NCBI GenBank assembly: GCA_030148025.1
Contig: JASBUG010000023.1
Location: forward strand, 1-64,000
Direction of reading: 5' to 3'
Length of the DNA: 64,000 nt
From: Flavobacteriaceae bacterium
GTDB taxonomy: Bacteria; Bacteroidota; Bacteroidia; Flavobacteriales; Flavobacteriaceae
The notes below the pieces were generated by a model that was not told the DNA's origin, searched no databases, and worked only from the letters and a program-made list of their open reading frames with translations. Made by a program: the position numbers and the translations under genes. Positions 18,165 through 27,513 of this stretch are shown here, in pieces (within the stretch, counting starts at the first letter, position 1; each line of letters begins with the position of its first letter).

Positions 18165-18595
18165 GCTTTTTTCAGTGAAATTAAAATATTTTGATTGTCA
18201 AACTCTAATTGAAATTTACGTAATGGATTTGATGCTGGGCCGTTGGTTACATTACCTTTATTATCAAACTCGCTCCCATGTGCAGAACAAACCAATTTTT
18301 CGCCATATGCAGTCACTTCATTGCCTTGATGGGTGCATTGCATATACAAAGCAGTGAAATGGTTTTCTGAGAATCGAAAAACATAAATTGGGTATTGTAG
18401 TTGTGAATTATTTACCACAATATATTTGAGTATTTTTCCGTCTTTTTCGAAATTTGATAGGGGAACTATTAAATTCTCTCCATTAATTATTGCGCTAATA
18501 CTTTTAGTGGAGACACACCCTTGCAGCAATGGTGAAAAAACTGTAGCCCCTAAACAAGCAAATCCACAAGTTTTAATAAACTTTTTTCGTTCCAT
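18161..18595 (-). CDS. Rieske [2Fe-2S] lipoprotein
   Basis: A 144-residue Rieske protein. The cluster ligands are seen in C-T-H-Q-G (Cys87, His89) and C-S-A-H-G-S (Cys103, His106). The N-terminus is a lipoprotein-type signal with Cys27 (LLQGCVS), so the protein faces the periplasm. It lies two bases after the di-haem oxidoreductase stop and overlaps the porin start by four bases. A role in passing electrons to or from the di-haem protein is suggested by the operon; it is not part of a bc1 complex here. Confidence 0.88.
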   Translation of the reverse strand: MERKKFIKTCGFACLGATVFSPLLQGCVSTKSISAIINGENLIVPLSNFEKDGKILKYIVVNNSQLQYPIYVFRFSENHFTALYMQCTHQGNEVTAYGEKLVCSAHGSEFDNKGNVTNGPASNPLRKFQLEFDNQNILISLKKA

Positions 18596-18597
18596 GT

Positions 18598-19788
18598 TTA
18601 TAGTGATTCTAGGAACTTAATTAATTCTTCTTTTTCGGTTTCAGTAAGATTCAAAAACTGATTTTTACTATTTTCTGCTTCACCACCGTGTAACAAAATA
18701 GCCTCAGAAATACTTCTGGCTCTTCCATCATGCAACAAAAAATATTGTCCGCCTTGTGTAGATTCCGATAAACCTAGTCCCCAAAGCGGTGGGGTTCTCC
18801 ATTCAGATGTTAGTGCGTTTCCTTCGGTATAACCATCATCCAAATCACTGCCCATGTCGTGTAATAAAAGGTCAGTGTAAGGATTAAATTCTTTGAATGA
18901 AAGGGCTTCTATTGGTGAGTAACCTGTAGTTAAGGTTGGCGTGTGACAAGAAGCACAATTTATTTGACTAAAAAGAGATTTTCCGTTAATGACTTTTGGG
19001 TCGTTTTGATTTCTAGGGACAGGTGCTTTAAGTGTTTGTAAATAAGCTACCACATCACGAATTGTATTATCTGAAACTTCTGGATCTAAAGATAAGCCAG
19101 TATAGGTATCTATAGGATTAAAAGTGGATGTTATGCCCATATCTTCATTATATGCGCCAACCGTTTGGTCTAATAAATCATAGGCAGCAGCTTTTTTCCC
19201 AAAACGATGTATGTACATCCCATTCTGAGAAATTGCATTAGGAGTAGGGATAACAAAATCTTTAAGAACAATCCAATGAGGTACACCTGAAATACCATCA
19301 CCATCTGAATCATTAGGATCGGCCATTGCTAAAATATCCTCATCAGTTACAGATTGCAAAAAACCAAGCCCCGTTACAGCAGGTGGAGTAAACTTTGAGA
19401 ATGTTGCACCATTTGGAATGTTTTCAGGTTGGTAACCTGGTAATGCCCTATGTTGAAGTTGAGGACCTCCCATATTTAGAAATTGGTTACCTGTATTGTC
19501 AGACTGCCCAAAACGAGTAAGCGTAGTAAAGGGATGCCCTTTTCCGTCACCTGCATGGCAACTAATACAACTATTAGTATTAAATAAAGGCCCCAACCCA
19601 CTTGATGATGTAAACACTTCAGCAAATGCTTCATCTCCTCTCAGAAATTCAGCTTGTTGCGCAGGAGTTAACCCTTCCATTTCTCCGTCCAACACTTCTT
19701 CATTTTCTGGGAGTATTGGTTCAAAATTGTCACAGGACACCATTGTAATGAGACAAATTACTTTAAATAAAAAAAATCTAATTTTCAT
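18598..19788 (-). CDS. Di-haem oxidoreductase (DHOR/thiol oxidoreductase-like) lipoprotein
   Basis: A c-type cytochrome of about 396 residues. The start at 19788 (MKIRFFLFKVICLITMVSC) gives a lipoprotein signal. The longer in-frame start at 19812 lies at or before the predicted transcription start and is unlikely. Two haem motifs are seen: C-I-S-C-H in the N-terminal part and C-A-S-C-H about 200 residues later, with the WRTPPLWGLG and H-D-G-R-A-R-S motifs of the di-haem oxidoreductase/peroxidase-like family. It heads the operon with Rieske and porin genes. Its electron donor and substrate are unknown. Confidence 0.88.
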   Translation of the reverse strand: MKIRFFLFKVICLITMVSCDNFEPILPENEEVLDGEMEGLTPAQQAEFLRGDEAFAEVFTSSSGLGPLFNTNSCISCHAGDGKGHPFTTLTRFGQSDNTGNQFLNMGGPQLQHRALPGYQPENIPNGATFSKFTPPAVTGLGFLQSVTDEDILAMADPNDSDGDGISGVPHWIVLKDFVIPTPNAISQNGMYIHRFGKKAAAYDLLDQTVGAYNEDMGITSTFNPIDTYTGLSLDPEVSDNTIRDVVAYLQTLKAPVPRNQNDPKVINGKSLFSQINCASCHTPTLTTGYSPIEALSFKEFNPYTDLLLHDMGSDLDDGYTEGNALTSEWRTPPLWGLGLSESTQGGQYFLLHDGRARSISEAILLHGGEAENSKNQFLNLTETEKEELIKFLESL

Positions 19789-19809
19789 ACTCTTGTTTAT
19801 TTTGGGATA

Positions 19810-19861
19810 CAAAAATATATATATTTAAGCATACTTAAAAATATTTTTAGATGTATCTAAA
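19810..19861 (-). promoter_or_regulatory. Promoter and tandem palindromes of the di-haem operon
   Basis: On the minus strand a TATTTTTG box (19810-19817) fits the Bacteroidota -7 consensus TAnnTTTG. Two 16-bp palindromes lie just upstream: TTTAAGCATACTTAAA (19824-19839) and TTTAGATGTATCTAAA (19846-19861). They share the pattern TTTARRYRTAYYTAAA and are 22 bp apart, about two helical turns. They look like a double operator for a dimeric regulator. Confidence 0.5.
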
Positions 19862-20075
19862 TATATTTTTAGCACAACAAAAGTACATTGCCATTTAACC
19901 AGTATTTAAACCTAACAAATTAAACATCAAAGATTATGATTTTCAAATATGTATCTTATAAATGGTAACACTCTATACCTTACCATTTTAAAAAAGGTTG
20001 AAGGGTTAAACCAGTAAAAAGAATTGACTTTAAATTTATATATCCTCAAATTATCATAGAGCGCTGTAACTTATC
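19862..20075. other. AT-rich intergenic DNA
   Basis: No coding sequence, repeat or RNA gene is recognised here between the di-haem promoter and the decayed fur fragment. Confidence 0.4.
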
Positions 20076-20225
20076 CACTATTTATCGCAAATCCCTTTTA
20101 CAATCAAGTTGACGTTTTCTGAAATAAGTCCATCAGGTATTTAATTTGAGAAAATTTATAGCCAGTAAAACAAATGGTTTCATTGCAATTATTATAATGG
20201 AAATGCTAATCTATTTTCATTTCAC
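20076..20225 (-). pseudogene. Decayed duplicate of the fur-family gene 3' end
   Basis: The sequence aligns along its length with the 3' part of the intact Fur-family gene (about 21030-21180). Shared stretches include ATTTATC.CAAA, TTTTCTGAAA, TCCATC.GG, GGTTTCATT or CGTTTCATT, CAATTATT and AATGGAAATG. Many substitutions and small gaps break the frame. It sits on the same strand about 950 bases from the intact copy, with the methyltransferase gene between, as after insertion or unequal duplication at the fur 3' end. Confidence 0.65.
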
Positions 20226-20277
20226 GATTTGGACTGGTAAATTCTATTTTAATTTGGATTTCACTAGTTATAATTTT

Positions 20278-20979
20278 TTATTCGGCTGAAAGAAGTTCAA
20301 CTTGATATACGACAAAGTCAAACTCAAGAATATTAAACTCTTCTGCACTTACAATTTTCATTGTTTTTTCAACAAGTTCTCTATGTATTGCATTTGCATA
20401 AATCATCCATACTCTCCTATTGTTTCCTTTCAGGGACTCACAAATATTGTCTAGAACTTTTTCTAATATTACTTCATCAAAAGGATTATACAAAAAAAAC
20501 ACATTATCAATATTACTAAATTTATAATCGGCTGCATCAATATTTATAACATCAAAAAAGCTATTCGAATTATGTTGAGCCTTATATTTCGAAATATTTT
20601 TATTAGCTATCTCGGTTAAATTAGGGGAAAACTCGATACCTTTAACTTTCTCAAAACCGTATTCAGCAGCTACTAACAAAACCCTTCCTTTTCCGCAACC
20701 AATATCAATGAAAGAGTGATATTTAGGGATACTTAACTTTTTAAATAATCTTCTTAAAGATATTACTCTAGTAGCTTGATAAATTACAGCATGTTCTTTT
20801 TGTGAGTTCTTTACATCTAATTTATCTACTGGTACCCATGAATATGTATCATATCCATATTTGATATCATAATACCTATCATATAACAGTGAATAACCCT
20901 TCAATATGGATCTTTTTAATCCTATATTTTTTACCTGAGATAATCTTGTGAATATTTTTTTCATATAATATATTTTCAA
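20278..20979 (-). CDS. Class I SAM-dependent methyltransferase
   Basis: A 233-residue protein with the SAM-binding motif FIDIGCGKGRVLLVAAEYG (around residues 93-111), then V-K-G-I-E-F-S-P-N-L as the acidic motif II. FFLYNPFDEVILEKVLDNI occupies the usual motif IV position, and a WMIYANAIHRELVE strand follows. This resembles the small methyltransferases annotated only as class I in many bacteria; the substrate is unknown. An alternative start is the second Met (MKKIFTRL). It lies between the decayed and intact fur sequences, without metal-related neighbours of its own, and may be a recent arrival. Confidence 0.8.
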   Translation of the reverse strand: MKIYYMKKIFTRLSQVKNIGLKRSILKGYSLLYDRYYDIKYGYDTYSWVPVDKLDVKNSQKEHAVIYQATRVISLRRLFKKLSIPKYHSFIDIGCGKGRVLLVAAEYGFEKVKGIEFSPNLTEIANKNISKYKAQHNSNSFFDVINIDAADYKFSNIDNVFFLYNPFDEVILEKVLDNICESLKGNNRRVWMIYANAIHRELVEKTMKIVSAEEFNILEFDFVVYQVELLSAE

Positions 20980-21021
20980 ACAATTTTTGTTATAGGTTTG
21001 TTTAATAATGCTAAAAATGCA

Positions 21022-21438
21022 CTATTGACCACTGCATTTATCACAAACACCTTTGACCACCAGATTTACATTTTCTGAAACAAATCCATCTGGCACTTTA
21101 ATTAGAGGTATTTTATGGTCCGTTAAGCAAACCGTTTCATTACAATTATTGCAATGGAAATGTAAGTGTAAATCGGTTTCAATTTCACAGCTGCAGTCTT
21201 GTTCACATAGTGCATATTTTACTATACCAGAACCATCATCTATTTGGTGTACAATATCCTTTTCTACAAATGTTTTAACTGTTCTATATAGTGTTGTCCT
21301 TTCTGCCTTTTCGAAAGTGTTCTCAATATCACTTAACGTTACAGCCACCTGGTTTTCAGCAAGGAATTTATAAATCAATAAACGCATTGCAGTAACACGT
21401 ATGTTTTTTGACTCTAATACTTGTTCTATTGTTTCCAT
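21022..21438 (-). CDS. Fur-family transcriptional repressor (Zur-like)
   Basis: A 138-residue metalloregulator. The N-terminal winged helix (about 10-80) has R-T-T-L-Y-R-T-V-K recognition residues. The metal site HLHFHC (91-96) is followed by two CxxC pairs, Cys96/Cys99 and Cys132/Cys135, which form the structural zinc site. It is the last gene of the Czc operon, three bases after czcB, so it is probably autoregulated through the palindrome at 27531. Zinc is the most likely signal given its neighbours. In contrast to classical Zur, it would repress an export system, so binding polarity should be tested. Confidence 0.85.
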   Translation of the reverse strand: METIEQVLESKNIRVTAMRLLIYKFLAENQVAVTLSDIENTFEKAERTTLYRTVKTFVEKDIVHQIDDGSGIVKYALCEQDCSCEIETDLHLHFHCNNCNETVCLTDHKIPLIKVPDGFVSENVNLVVKGVCDKCSGQ

Positions 21439-21440
21439 AA

Positions 21441-22646
21441 TTAATGTTCGTGTTCTGCTTCACCTTTTTTCATTTCTGCAATAAGGTAGTATGCATTATT
21501 ATAAGCGAATTTTGTATTTGGTTCGATGTCTTCAGAAAATTGAACCGCTATCCAATTGCCATCCTTTGCGCCCAAAATAACTTCAATTGGCTTAAAACTC
21601 CATTCATCATTTTCTTTTTCTACTGAAAACACATAATACCCATTGCCATCTTTAATAATGGCACTTTCTGGTAGTGCTTTTGTCCTGGTGTTCTCTACTT
21701 GAATTTTACCTTGAATATACATCCCAGGGATTAGGTTGCCTTTCTTGGTTTCAATTTCTGCGTGAACGTGAACTGCTTTTGGGGTGTCTTCAAATGTTTT
21801 ACTTACTGAATAGATTTCTGCAGTAAGTTCTGTATCTGGCACAGACTGTACAATAAATGTTACTTTCTGCCCTTTCTTTACTTTAAACACATCTTTTTCA
21901 AACACCATTAAATCTGCGTGAACGTGATGCGTATTTACAATTTCGAATAGCTCGGTTTGTGGTTCTACATATTGTCCCGTTTTCACCTCAACCTTTTGTA
22001 CAAAACCTTCTATTGGGCTTCGCAAAGCAATACGTTGTGCAATTGTTCCATTACGAACAGATGCTGTATTGACATTTAGTATTTTTAATTGTGCTTCCAA
22101 ACCATTCACCATAGCTTTTGATGCGTCATACTCTGCTTCCGCCTTTTGAAAATTAGCACCAGAGCCAACACCTGCATCGTACAACTTTTGTTGACGTTCA
22201 TAATTCTTCTTTAAAAAATTGCTGTTGCTAAAAGCGTTCAAATAATCGGTTTGTAGCTTTATAATGTTTGGATGGGAAAGGTATGCTACCACTTGACCTT
22301 TATTAACCTTATCGCCTTCGATGACTTCAATTGAAACTACGTTTGCACCAACAACTGAAGTTATAGCAGCTTCGTTTTGAGGTGGTACTTCTAGCGTACC
22401 ATTTGCCTCTACGTAACCACTCATATTGCGCAATGCCAAAGTGTCCATTTTCATTTGCAAGGCATCATACTGCTGTTGTGAAAGAATCACTTCTTCGCTT
22501 TCATTATGGTCATCATCTACTTCTGTTTTTTGTTCTTTATTATGGGAATGACCATCATTTTCGTTATGATTTTCTTTATTTCCACAGGCAGAAACAAAAA
22601 AGGATAACACCATTACGGTTAGAATTTTATATAATATATTTTTCAT
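21441..22646 (-). CDS. czcB: CzcB-type RND periplasmic adaptor lipoprotein
   Basis: A membrane-fusion protein of about 401 residues from the start at 22646 (MKNILYKILTVMVLSFFVSAC), which gives a lipobox at VSAC and begins just after the preceding stop. The longer frame to 22688 would overlap that gene and spoil the signal peptide. A His/Glu linker (ENDGHSHNKEQK) follows, then the biotinyl-lipoyl, alpha-hairpin and beta-barrel parts (VEGDKVNKGQVVAYLSHP, QKVEVKTGQYVEP). It couples the CzcA-TolC fusion protein to the envelope. Zn/Cd/Co export is the expected role. Confidence 0.9.
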   Translation of the reverse strand: MKNILYKILTVMVLSFFVSACGNKENHNENDGHSHNKEQKTEVDDDHNESEEVILSQQQYDALQMKMDTLALRNMSGYVEANGTLEVPPQNEAAITSVVGANVVSIEVIEGDKVNKGQVVAYLSHPNIIKLQTDYLNAFSNSNFLKKNYERQQKLYDAGVGSGANFQKAEAEYDASKAMVNGLEAQLKILNVNTASVRNGTIAQRIALRSPIEGFVQKVEVKTGQYVEPQTELFEIVNTHHVHADLMVFEKDVFKVKKGQKVTFIVQSVPDTELTAEIYSVSKTFEDTPKAVHVHAEIETKKGNLIPGMYIQGKIQVENTRTKALPESAIIKDGNGYYVFSVEKENDEWSFKPIEVILGAKDGNWIAVQFSEDIEPNTKFAYNNAYYLIAEMKKGEAEHEH

Positions 22647-22650
22647 TGTC

Positions 22651-25600
22651 TTATTGATTAAAATATTGTAATTGAAATGTGCTTTCAAGATAATTTACAA
22701 ATGCTGTTTGTGCTTCGAGTTCCGATTGAATAGCTTCTTTTATGAGTTGTGTAAATCCTGCATAATCTAACTCTCCTTCTTTATAGGCAAATAAAGCACC
22801 TACTTTTTGTTCTTTCACAAGTGGTAACACCTCATTTTTATAGAAAAGCCAAGACGTTTTCCATTTTTGGTAATTTTCTTTAGCTTGAATAAATTTGGAT
22901 TGTACTTCTTGCTTTTTGAATTGTAGATTTGTTTCCACAATTTCCTTATTAATTTTTGCGGTTCTAATTTGCGCTTTGTTTGAGCCCGATAAAAACGGAA
23001 TTGAAATACCTGCTTGATAGGTGTAAAATCCCGAATTGCCATTAACTTTTTGTAAGCCACCTTGCAGGTTGAACGTTGGCAAATTATTTGCTTTTGCTGC
23101 TTTATAATTGGCTTCGGCTTCATCAACAATATTCTGTGACATATTGTACAACGGGTGGTTTTCAATTTGGAATGCTTCCATATTTATATCCATAGCAATA
23201 TCAAATTCATCAGAGACCGTATAAATTTTCTCTGAAACAAACCATAGATTTAATTGCTGCAAAGCGACTAAATAATCACTATGCGCCTGCGCTTTTTTGT
23301 TTTGAATTTGCAAGGCTTGATTTTTAGCTGCTGAATATTCTAATCTTGAAATGGCTTCTACTTCATAATTTAATGCAACTGCTTTTTCAAAGTTGGTATA
23401 AATAGAATCTAACTCTTTGTACAAATTATAATTCCTTTTACTCTGCAATGTATTTGTCCAAGCCTTTTTCACTTCCATTTCTAAACCTAATTCTGAAAGC
23501 TGAAACGCTTTTTGAGCTAATTGAATGCGTTGTTCTTGCAATCGCTTTATCGCAGAAATACCAAACACATCAATGTTGCTTTGACCAATTCCTATAGTGG
23601 TATAAATACCATTTCCATTATTAATTTCCTCACCTCCTGTAAATATTTGAGTTGTGCCAAAATCATAGGCAGTAGCTTTTAGTTGTTCCTGTTTTGTGAT
23701 TTCCAACTGCTTTTGCTTCAACAACGGATAATTGCTTTTTGAGAGTTTTACAGCCTCCTGTATTGTTATTTCAGGAAGTGTATCGTTTATCTGTTGTGCG
23801 TTACTTTGTGTTGAAAAACCAAACATTAAAAGTAAAACCGCAGTTGCTGTAACTATCTTTTTATTCACTTTAAACTTAAAAGATTTGTTTTCTACCCAAT
23901 GATATAAAATTGGTAACACGAATAAAGTCAGTAATGTAGAAGTCATTAAGCCACCAATAACCACGGTTGCCAATGGGCGCTGTACTTCTGCTCCAGCAGA
24001 GGCCGAAATTGCCATAGGTAAAAATCCCAATACATCTGTAAATGCTGTTAGCATAATTGGTCTGATTCTTCGTTTTGTGCCTTCTACAATCCTATCTTTT
24101 AGATTGGTTACGCCTTCATCTTTTAACTCGTTGAGTCCGCTAATCATCACTAATCCATTTAAAACAGCAACTCCAAACAGCACAATGAATCCGACACCTG
24201 CCGAAATACTAAATGGCATATCACGCAACCACAACGCTACAACACCACCAATGGTGGCCATAGGAATGGCTATATAAATCATTAAGGTTTGTGGTATGGA
24301 TTTTAATGCAAAATATATTAATATAAAAATGAGCAATAATGCAATAGGAACAACAGTTTGTAAACGGTTACTGGCACGTTCCAAATTCTCAAAAGCACCA
24401 CCATAGCGAATGAAATAACCTGATGGCAATTCTAATTGTGCATCTAGTTTTTTCTTTATTTCAGTTACCAATGATTTTACATCACGACCTCTCACATTAA
24501 TCCCTACATAAGTTCTTCTGTTGGTATTGTCTCTACTTATTTGCATTGGATCCGATTTATAACTTACATCCGCAATTTCACGTAAAGGAATCTGAGTTCC
24601 TGAGGGTAGATTGATAAACAAATTTTGAACATCGGAAATATCTTTTCGGTTTTGAGAACTTAAACGCACTACTAGATCAAAACGTTTTTCACCTTCAAAA
24701 ATAACTCCTGCCGTACCACCTGCAAATGCTGATTGTACAGTTTGATTTAGAGTATTTATTTGAAGCCCGTATTGTGCTAATTTATTCCTATTGTAATTAA
24801 TAGTCATCTGTGGCAGTCCCGTTGTGGCCTCTGCTTTCATGTCTCCAATACCCTTTGTACCTGCAATAATCTTGGATATTTCCTCGGCTTTTTGAGACAA
24901 CACATCAATATCTTCACCATATAACTTTATGGCAATATCTTCTCGAACACCTTCTAGCAATTCATTAAAACGCATTTCAATAGGTTGGGTAAACTCATAA
25001 TTAACGCCTGGGACGATTTCAACCGCTTCTTTCATTTTCTCAATCAGTTCATCTTTAGTAGTGGCTGTTGTCCATTCGCTTTTTGGTTTCAGAATTACGA
25101 AAACATCCGCTAAATCCATTGGCATTGGGTCTGTTGGTATTTCTGCAACACCAATACGACTAACTATTTTTTCGACTTCTGGAAATTTGGCTTTTACAAT
25201 TTGCTCTATTTTTGTCGTTGTTTCAATGGTTTCTGTTAGAGAACTACCTGGTTTTAAAATGGCGTGAAATGCAATATCTCCTTCATCGAGTTGCGGGATG
25301 AACTCGCCACCCATTCGGCTAAACATAAAAACTGCAATTCCGAATAGCACGACTGCAATTCCTATAATCCATTTTCCTTTTTGCAATGCCTTTACCAATA
25401 AGGGTTGATACTTATCCTCAACCCAATGCACAAATCTATCTCCATAAGATTTTTTGTCGTTTTTTGGTGCTCTTAACACCAATGCAGACATCATTGGTAC
25501 ATACGTCAAACAAAGTACCATTGCACCTATCATAGCAAAAATGAAAGTTAATGCCATTGGTTTAAACATTTTCCCTTCAATACCTTGCAAAGCCAGAATT

Positions 25601-26985
25601 GGAAGAAAAACAATAAGAATAATGAGCTGACCGAAAAAAGCAGCATTCATCATTTTTTTTGAAGCATTTGAAGCCACTTTATCTCTTCCTTTTGCAGTAA
25701 GACTCTTCTTTTTTAATACTTGGGAAGTGATAAGAAAAACAGTACTCTCTACTATAATTACAGCGCCATCTACAATTATTCCAAAATCAATTGCACCCAA
25801 ACTCATTAGATTTGCCCATACGTCAAATACATTCATTAGTATAAATGCAAATAATAGAGACAATGGAATAGTTGAAGCTACTATTAAACCACCTCGCCAG
25901 TTCCCTAATAAGAAAATAAGAACGAAAATGACTATCAATGCACCTTCAACTAGATTGGTTGCAACTGTAGAGGTTGTTTCACCAATTAGTTTACTTCGGT
26001 CTAACAGTGATTCAATAATAATTCCTTCAGGTAATGACTTTTCTATTTGAGCCATACGTTCCTTTACATTGGCAATAACATCATTGGAATTTGCACCTTT
26101 AAGCATCATGACCAAACCACCTACAACTTCGCCTTCACCATCTTGAGTTAATGCACCATAGCGAATTGCAGAACCAAATTGAACTGTAGCTATATCACCA
26201 ATAGTTACAGGTATATTATTAACATTCTTAACCGTAATCTTTTTAATATCCTCTAAACTGCGTACTAAACCTTCTCCACGTATAAAATTGGCTTGATGGT
26301 TTTTTTCGATGTAAGCACCACCAGTATTTTGATTATTAGCTTCGAGTGCATTAAACACATCAGTAATGGTCAAACCAATAGCGTTTAAATCGTTTGGGTC
26401 AACTGCTACTTCGTACTGCTTAATTTTACCACCTATGGCATTTACTTCAACCACACCTTCAACCATAGCCATTTGACGTTGTACAATCCAATCTTGCATA
26501 GAACGCAAGTCTGCAATAGTATATCTGCCTTTAAACTCTGGTGCTACCTTTAAAGTGTATTGGTAAATTTCTCCCAGACCTGTTGAAATAGGCCCCATTG
26601 TGGGTTCGCCAAAACCAGCAGGAATTTGCTCTTTGATTTCATTTAGTTTTTCTGCTACTAATTGTCGAGGAAGATATGTCCCCATATCATCATCAAACAC
26701 TATAGTAACCACCGATAAGCCGAAACGAGAAATTGACCTAATTTCCTGTACATTGGGAAGATTGCTCATTGCGACCTCAACAGGATAGGTTACAATTTGC
26801 TCAATATCTTCCGTTCCTAAATTTGGTGCCTGCGTAATGACCTGTACCTGATTATTGGTAATATCTGGAACAGCATCTATAGGTACCTGGGTCATGCTCC
26901 AAATACCTGCTCCAATAATGGTAAGCGTAAGCAAACCAATAATGAATTTGTTATTGATTGAAAAATCAATGATTTTATTAATCAT
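22651..26985 (-). CDS. czcA: CzcA-type RND pump fused to a TolC-like domain
   Basis: A 1444-residue protein with two complete parts. Residues 1-1035 are a heavy-metal RND transporter, with IDFGIIVDGAVIIVEST near residue 400 in TM4, E-F-I-P-Q-L-D-E-G-D and VLFGVAVLNGLVMI. Around residues 1040-1063 there is a signal-peptide-like stretch (VTATAVLLLMFGFSTQSNAQ) and then a TolC/OEP domain to the end. The normal separate outer-membrane gene is missing from this operon, so the fusion may supply it. The internal signal may be cut by signal peptidase to free the channel. Similar fusions occur in Bacteroidota. Zinc/cadmium/cobalt are probable substrates. Confidence 0.92.
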   Translation of the reverse strand: MINKIIDFSINNKFIIGLLTLTIIGAGIWSMTQVPIDAVPDITNNQVQVITQAPNLGTEDIEQIVTYPVEVAMSNLPNVQEIRSISRFGLSVVTIVFDDDMGTYLPRQLVAEKLNEIKEQIPAGFGEPTMGPISTGLGEIYQYTLKVAPEFKGRYTIADLRSMQDWIVQRQMAMVEGVVEVNAIGGKIKQYEVAVDPNDLNAIGLTITDVFNALEANNQNTGGAYIEKNHQANFIRGEGLVRSLEDIKKITVKNVNNIPVTIGDIATVQFGSAIRYGALTQDGEGEVVGGLVMMLKGANSNDVIANVKERMAQIEKSLPEGIIIESLLDRSKLIGETTSTVATNLVEGALIVIFVLIFLLGNWRGGLIVASTIPLSLLFAFILMNVFDVWANLMSLGAIDFGIIVDGAVIIVESTVFLITSQVLKKKSLTAKGRDKVASNASKKMMNAAFFGQLIILIVFLPILALQGIEGKMFKPMALTFIFAMIGAMVLCLTYVPMMSALVLRAPKNDKKSYGDRFVHWVEDKYQPLLVKALQKGKWIIGIAVVLFGIAVFMFSRMGGEFIPQLDEGDIAFHAILKPGSSLTETIETTTKIEQIVKAKFPEVEKIVSRIGVAEIPTDPMPMDLADVFVILKPKSEWTTATTKDELIEKMKEAVEIVPGVNYEFTQPIEMRFNELLEGVREDIAIKLYGEDIDVLSQKAEEISKIIAGTKGIGDMKAEATTGLPQMTINYNRNKLAQYGLQINTLNQTVQSAFAGGTAGVIFEGEKRFDLVVRLSSQNRKDISDVQNLFINLPSGTQIPLREIADVSYKSDPMQISRDNTNRRTYVGINVRGRDVKSLVTEIKKKLDAQLELPSGYFIRYGGAFENLERASNRLQTVVPIALLLIFILIYFALKSIPQTLMIYIAIPMATIGGVVALWLRDMPFSISAGVGFIVLFGVAVLNGLVMISGLNELKDEGVTNLKDRIVEGTKRRIRPIMLTAFTDVLGFLPMAISASAGAEVQRPLATVVIGGLMTSTLLTLFVLPILYHWVENKSFKFKVNKKIVTATAVLLLMFGFSTQSNAQQINDTLPEITIQEAVKLSKSNYPLLKQKQLEITKQEQLKATAYDFGTTQIFTGGEEINNGNGIYTTIGIGQSNIDVFGISAIKRLQEQRIQLAQKAFQLSELGLEMEVKKAWTNTLQSKRNYNLYKELDSIYTNFEKAVALNYEVEAISRLEYSAAKNQALQIQNKKAQAHSDYLVALQQLNLWFVSEKIYTVSDEFDIAMDINMEAFQIENHPLYNMSQNIVDEAEANYKAAKANNLPTFNLQGGLQKVNGNSGFYTYQAGISIPFLSGSNKAQIRTAKINKEIVETNLQFKKQEVQSKFIQAKENYQKWKTSWLFYKNEVLPLVKEQKVGALFAYKEGELDYAGFTQLIKEAIQSELEAQTAFVNYLESTFQLQYFNQ

Positions 26986-27107
26986 AAATAATGTGTTAAT
27001 TCAGTTAAACTATTCGGTACAATTCTGATATAAAAAATAGAATTACACGAAATGAAAAGAACCATATAGGTTCGAAATTGGATATAGTTATCCTTTAAAA
27101 AACTGAA

Positions 27108-27503
27108 TTATGCCCTTGGTGGTTGGAAAAGTGATTCCAAATATCTGGAAGTGAAGTTTACTTTATGTAAATTATATTGATTTTTCTCTTCAAACTTTAG
27201 TCGTTTGGTTAAAGCAAAATTGTTGTTGGCAATAATTAATACCAAAGGGTGACAACACTGATTATGGGAATGGACTGGTGTATTCTCCTTATCTGGGTTA
27301 TGATGATGTTCTTCATTTTTAGCATCACTGCCAAAGTAGTCTTCAACTACATATTCATAGAAAGAGTCTCCATAAACTTTATGGTCTTGATAATGAGTAA
27401 TAGCGTTTGAAATTTCTTTAATTGGACCACAAAAGTCCATATCTATGCTAATCCCTTGTAAAAAGAATAAAATAGACATTGATATGGAAACGAATATTTT
27501 CAT
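27108..27503 (-). CDS. Small exported His/Cys protein of the Czc operon
   Basis: A protein of about 131 residues from the ATG at 27503 (MKIFVSISMSILFFLQG), which opens with a signal or anchor. The longer frame to 27569 would begin upstream of the promoter box. It has an acidic middle with E-E-H-H-H-N-P-D and V-H-S-H-N-Q-C-C-H-P, and ends in LFQPPRA. The C-C pair and final P-P resemble small proteins (HYC_CC_PP-like) encoded with Bacteroidota metal efflux operons, but the family call is tentative. It could bind metal in the periplasm. It is the first gene before czcA. Confidence 0.65.
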   Translation of the reverse strand: MKIFVSISMSILFFLQGISIDMDFCGPIKEISNAITHYQDHKVYGDSFYEYVVEDYFGSDAKNEEHHHNPDKENTPVHSHNQCCHPLVLIIANNNFALTKRLKFEEKNQYNLHKVNFTSRYLESLFQPPRA

Positions 27504-27513
27504 ATAATTTAGA

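Noticed and set aside
21013..21036. AATGCA...TGCATT at the end of the fur-family gene as an operator
   Set aside because: The spacer is longer than in the other two sites and the site spans a stop codon, so chance is likely.
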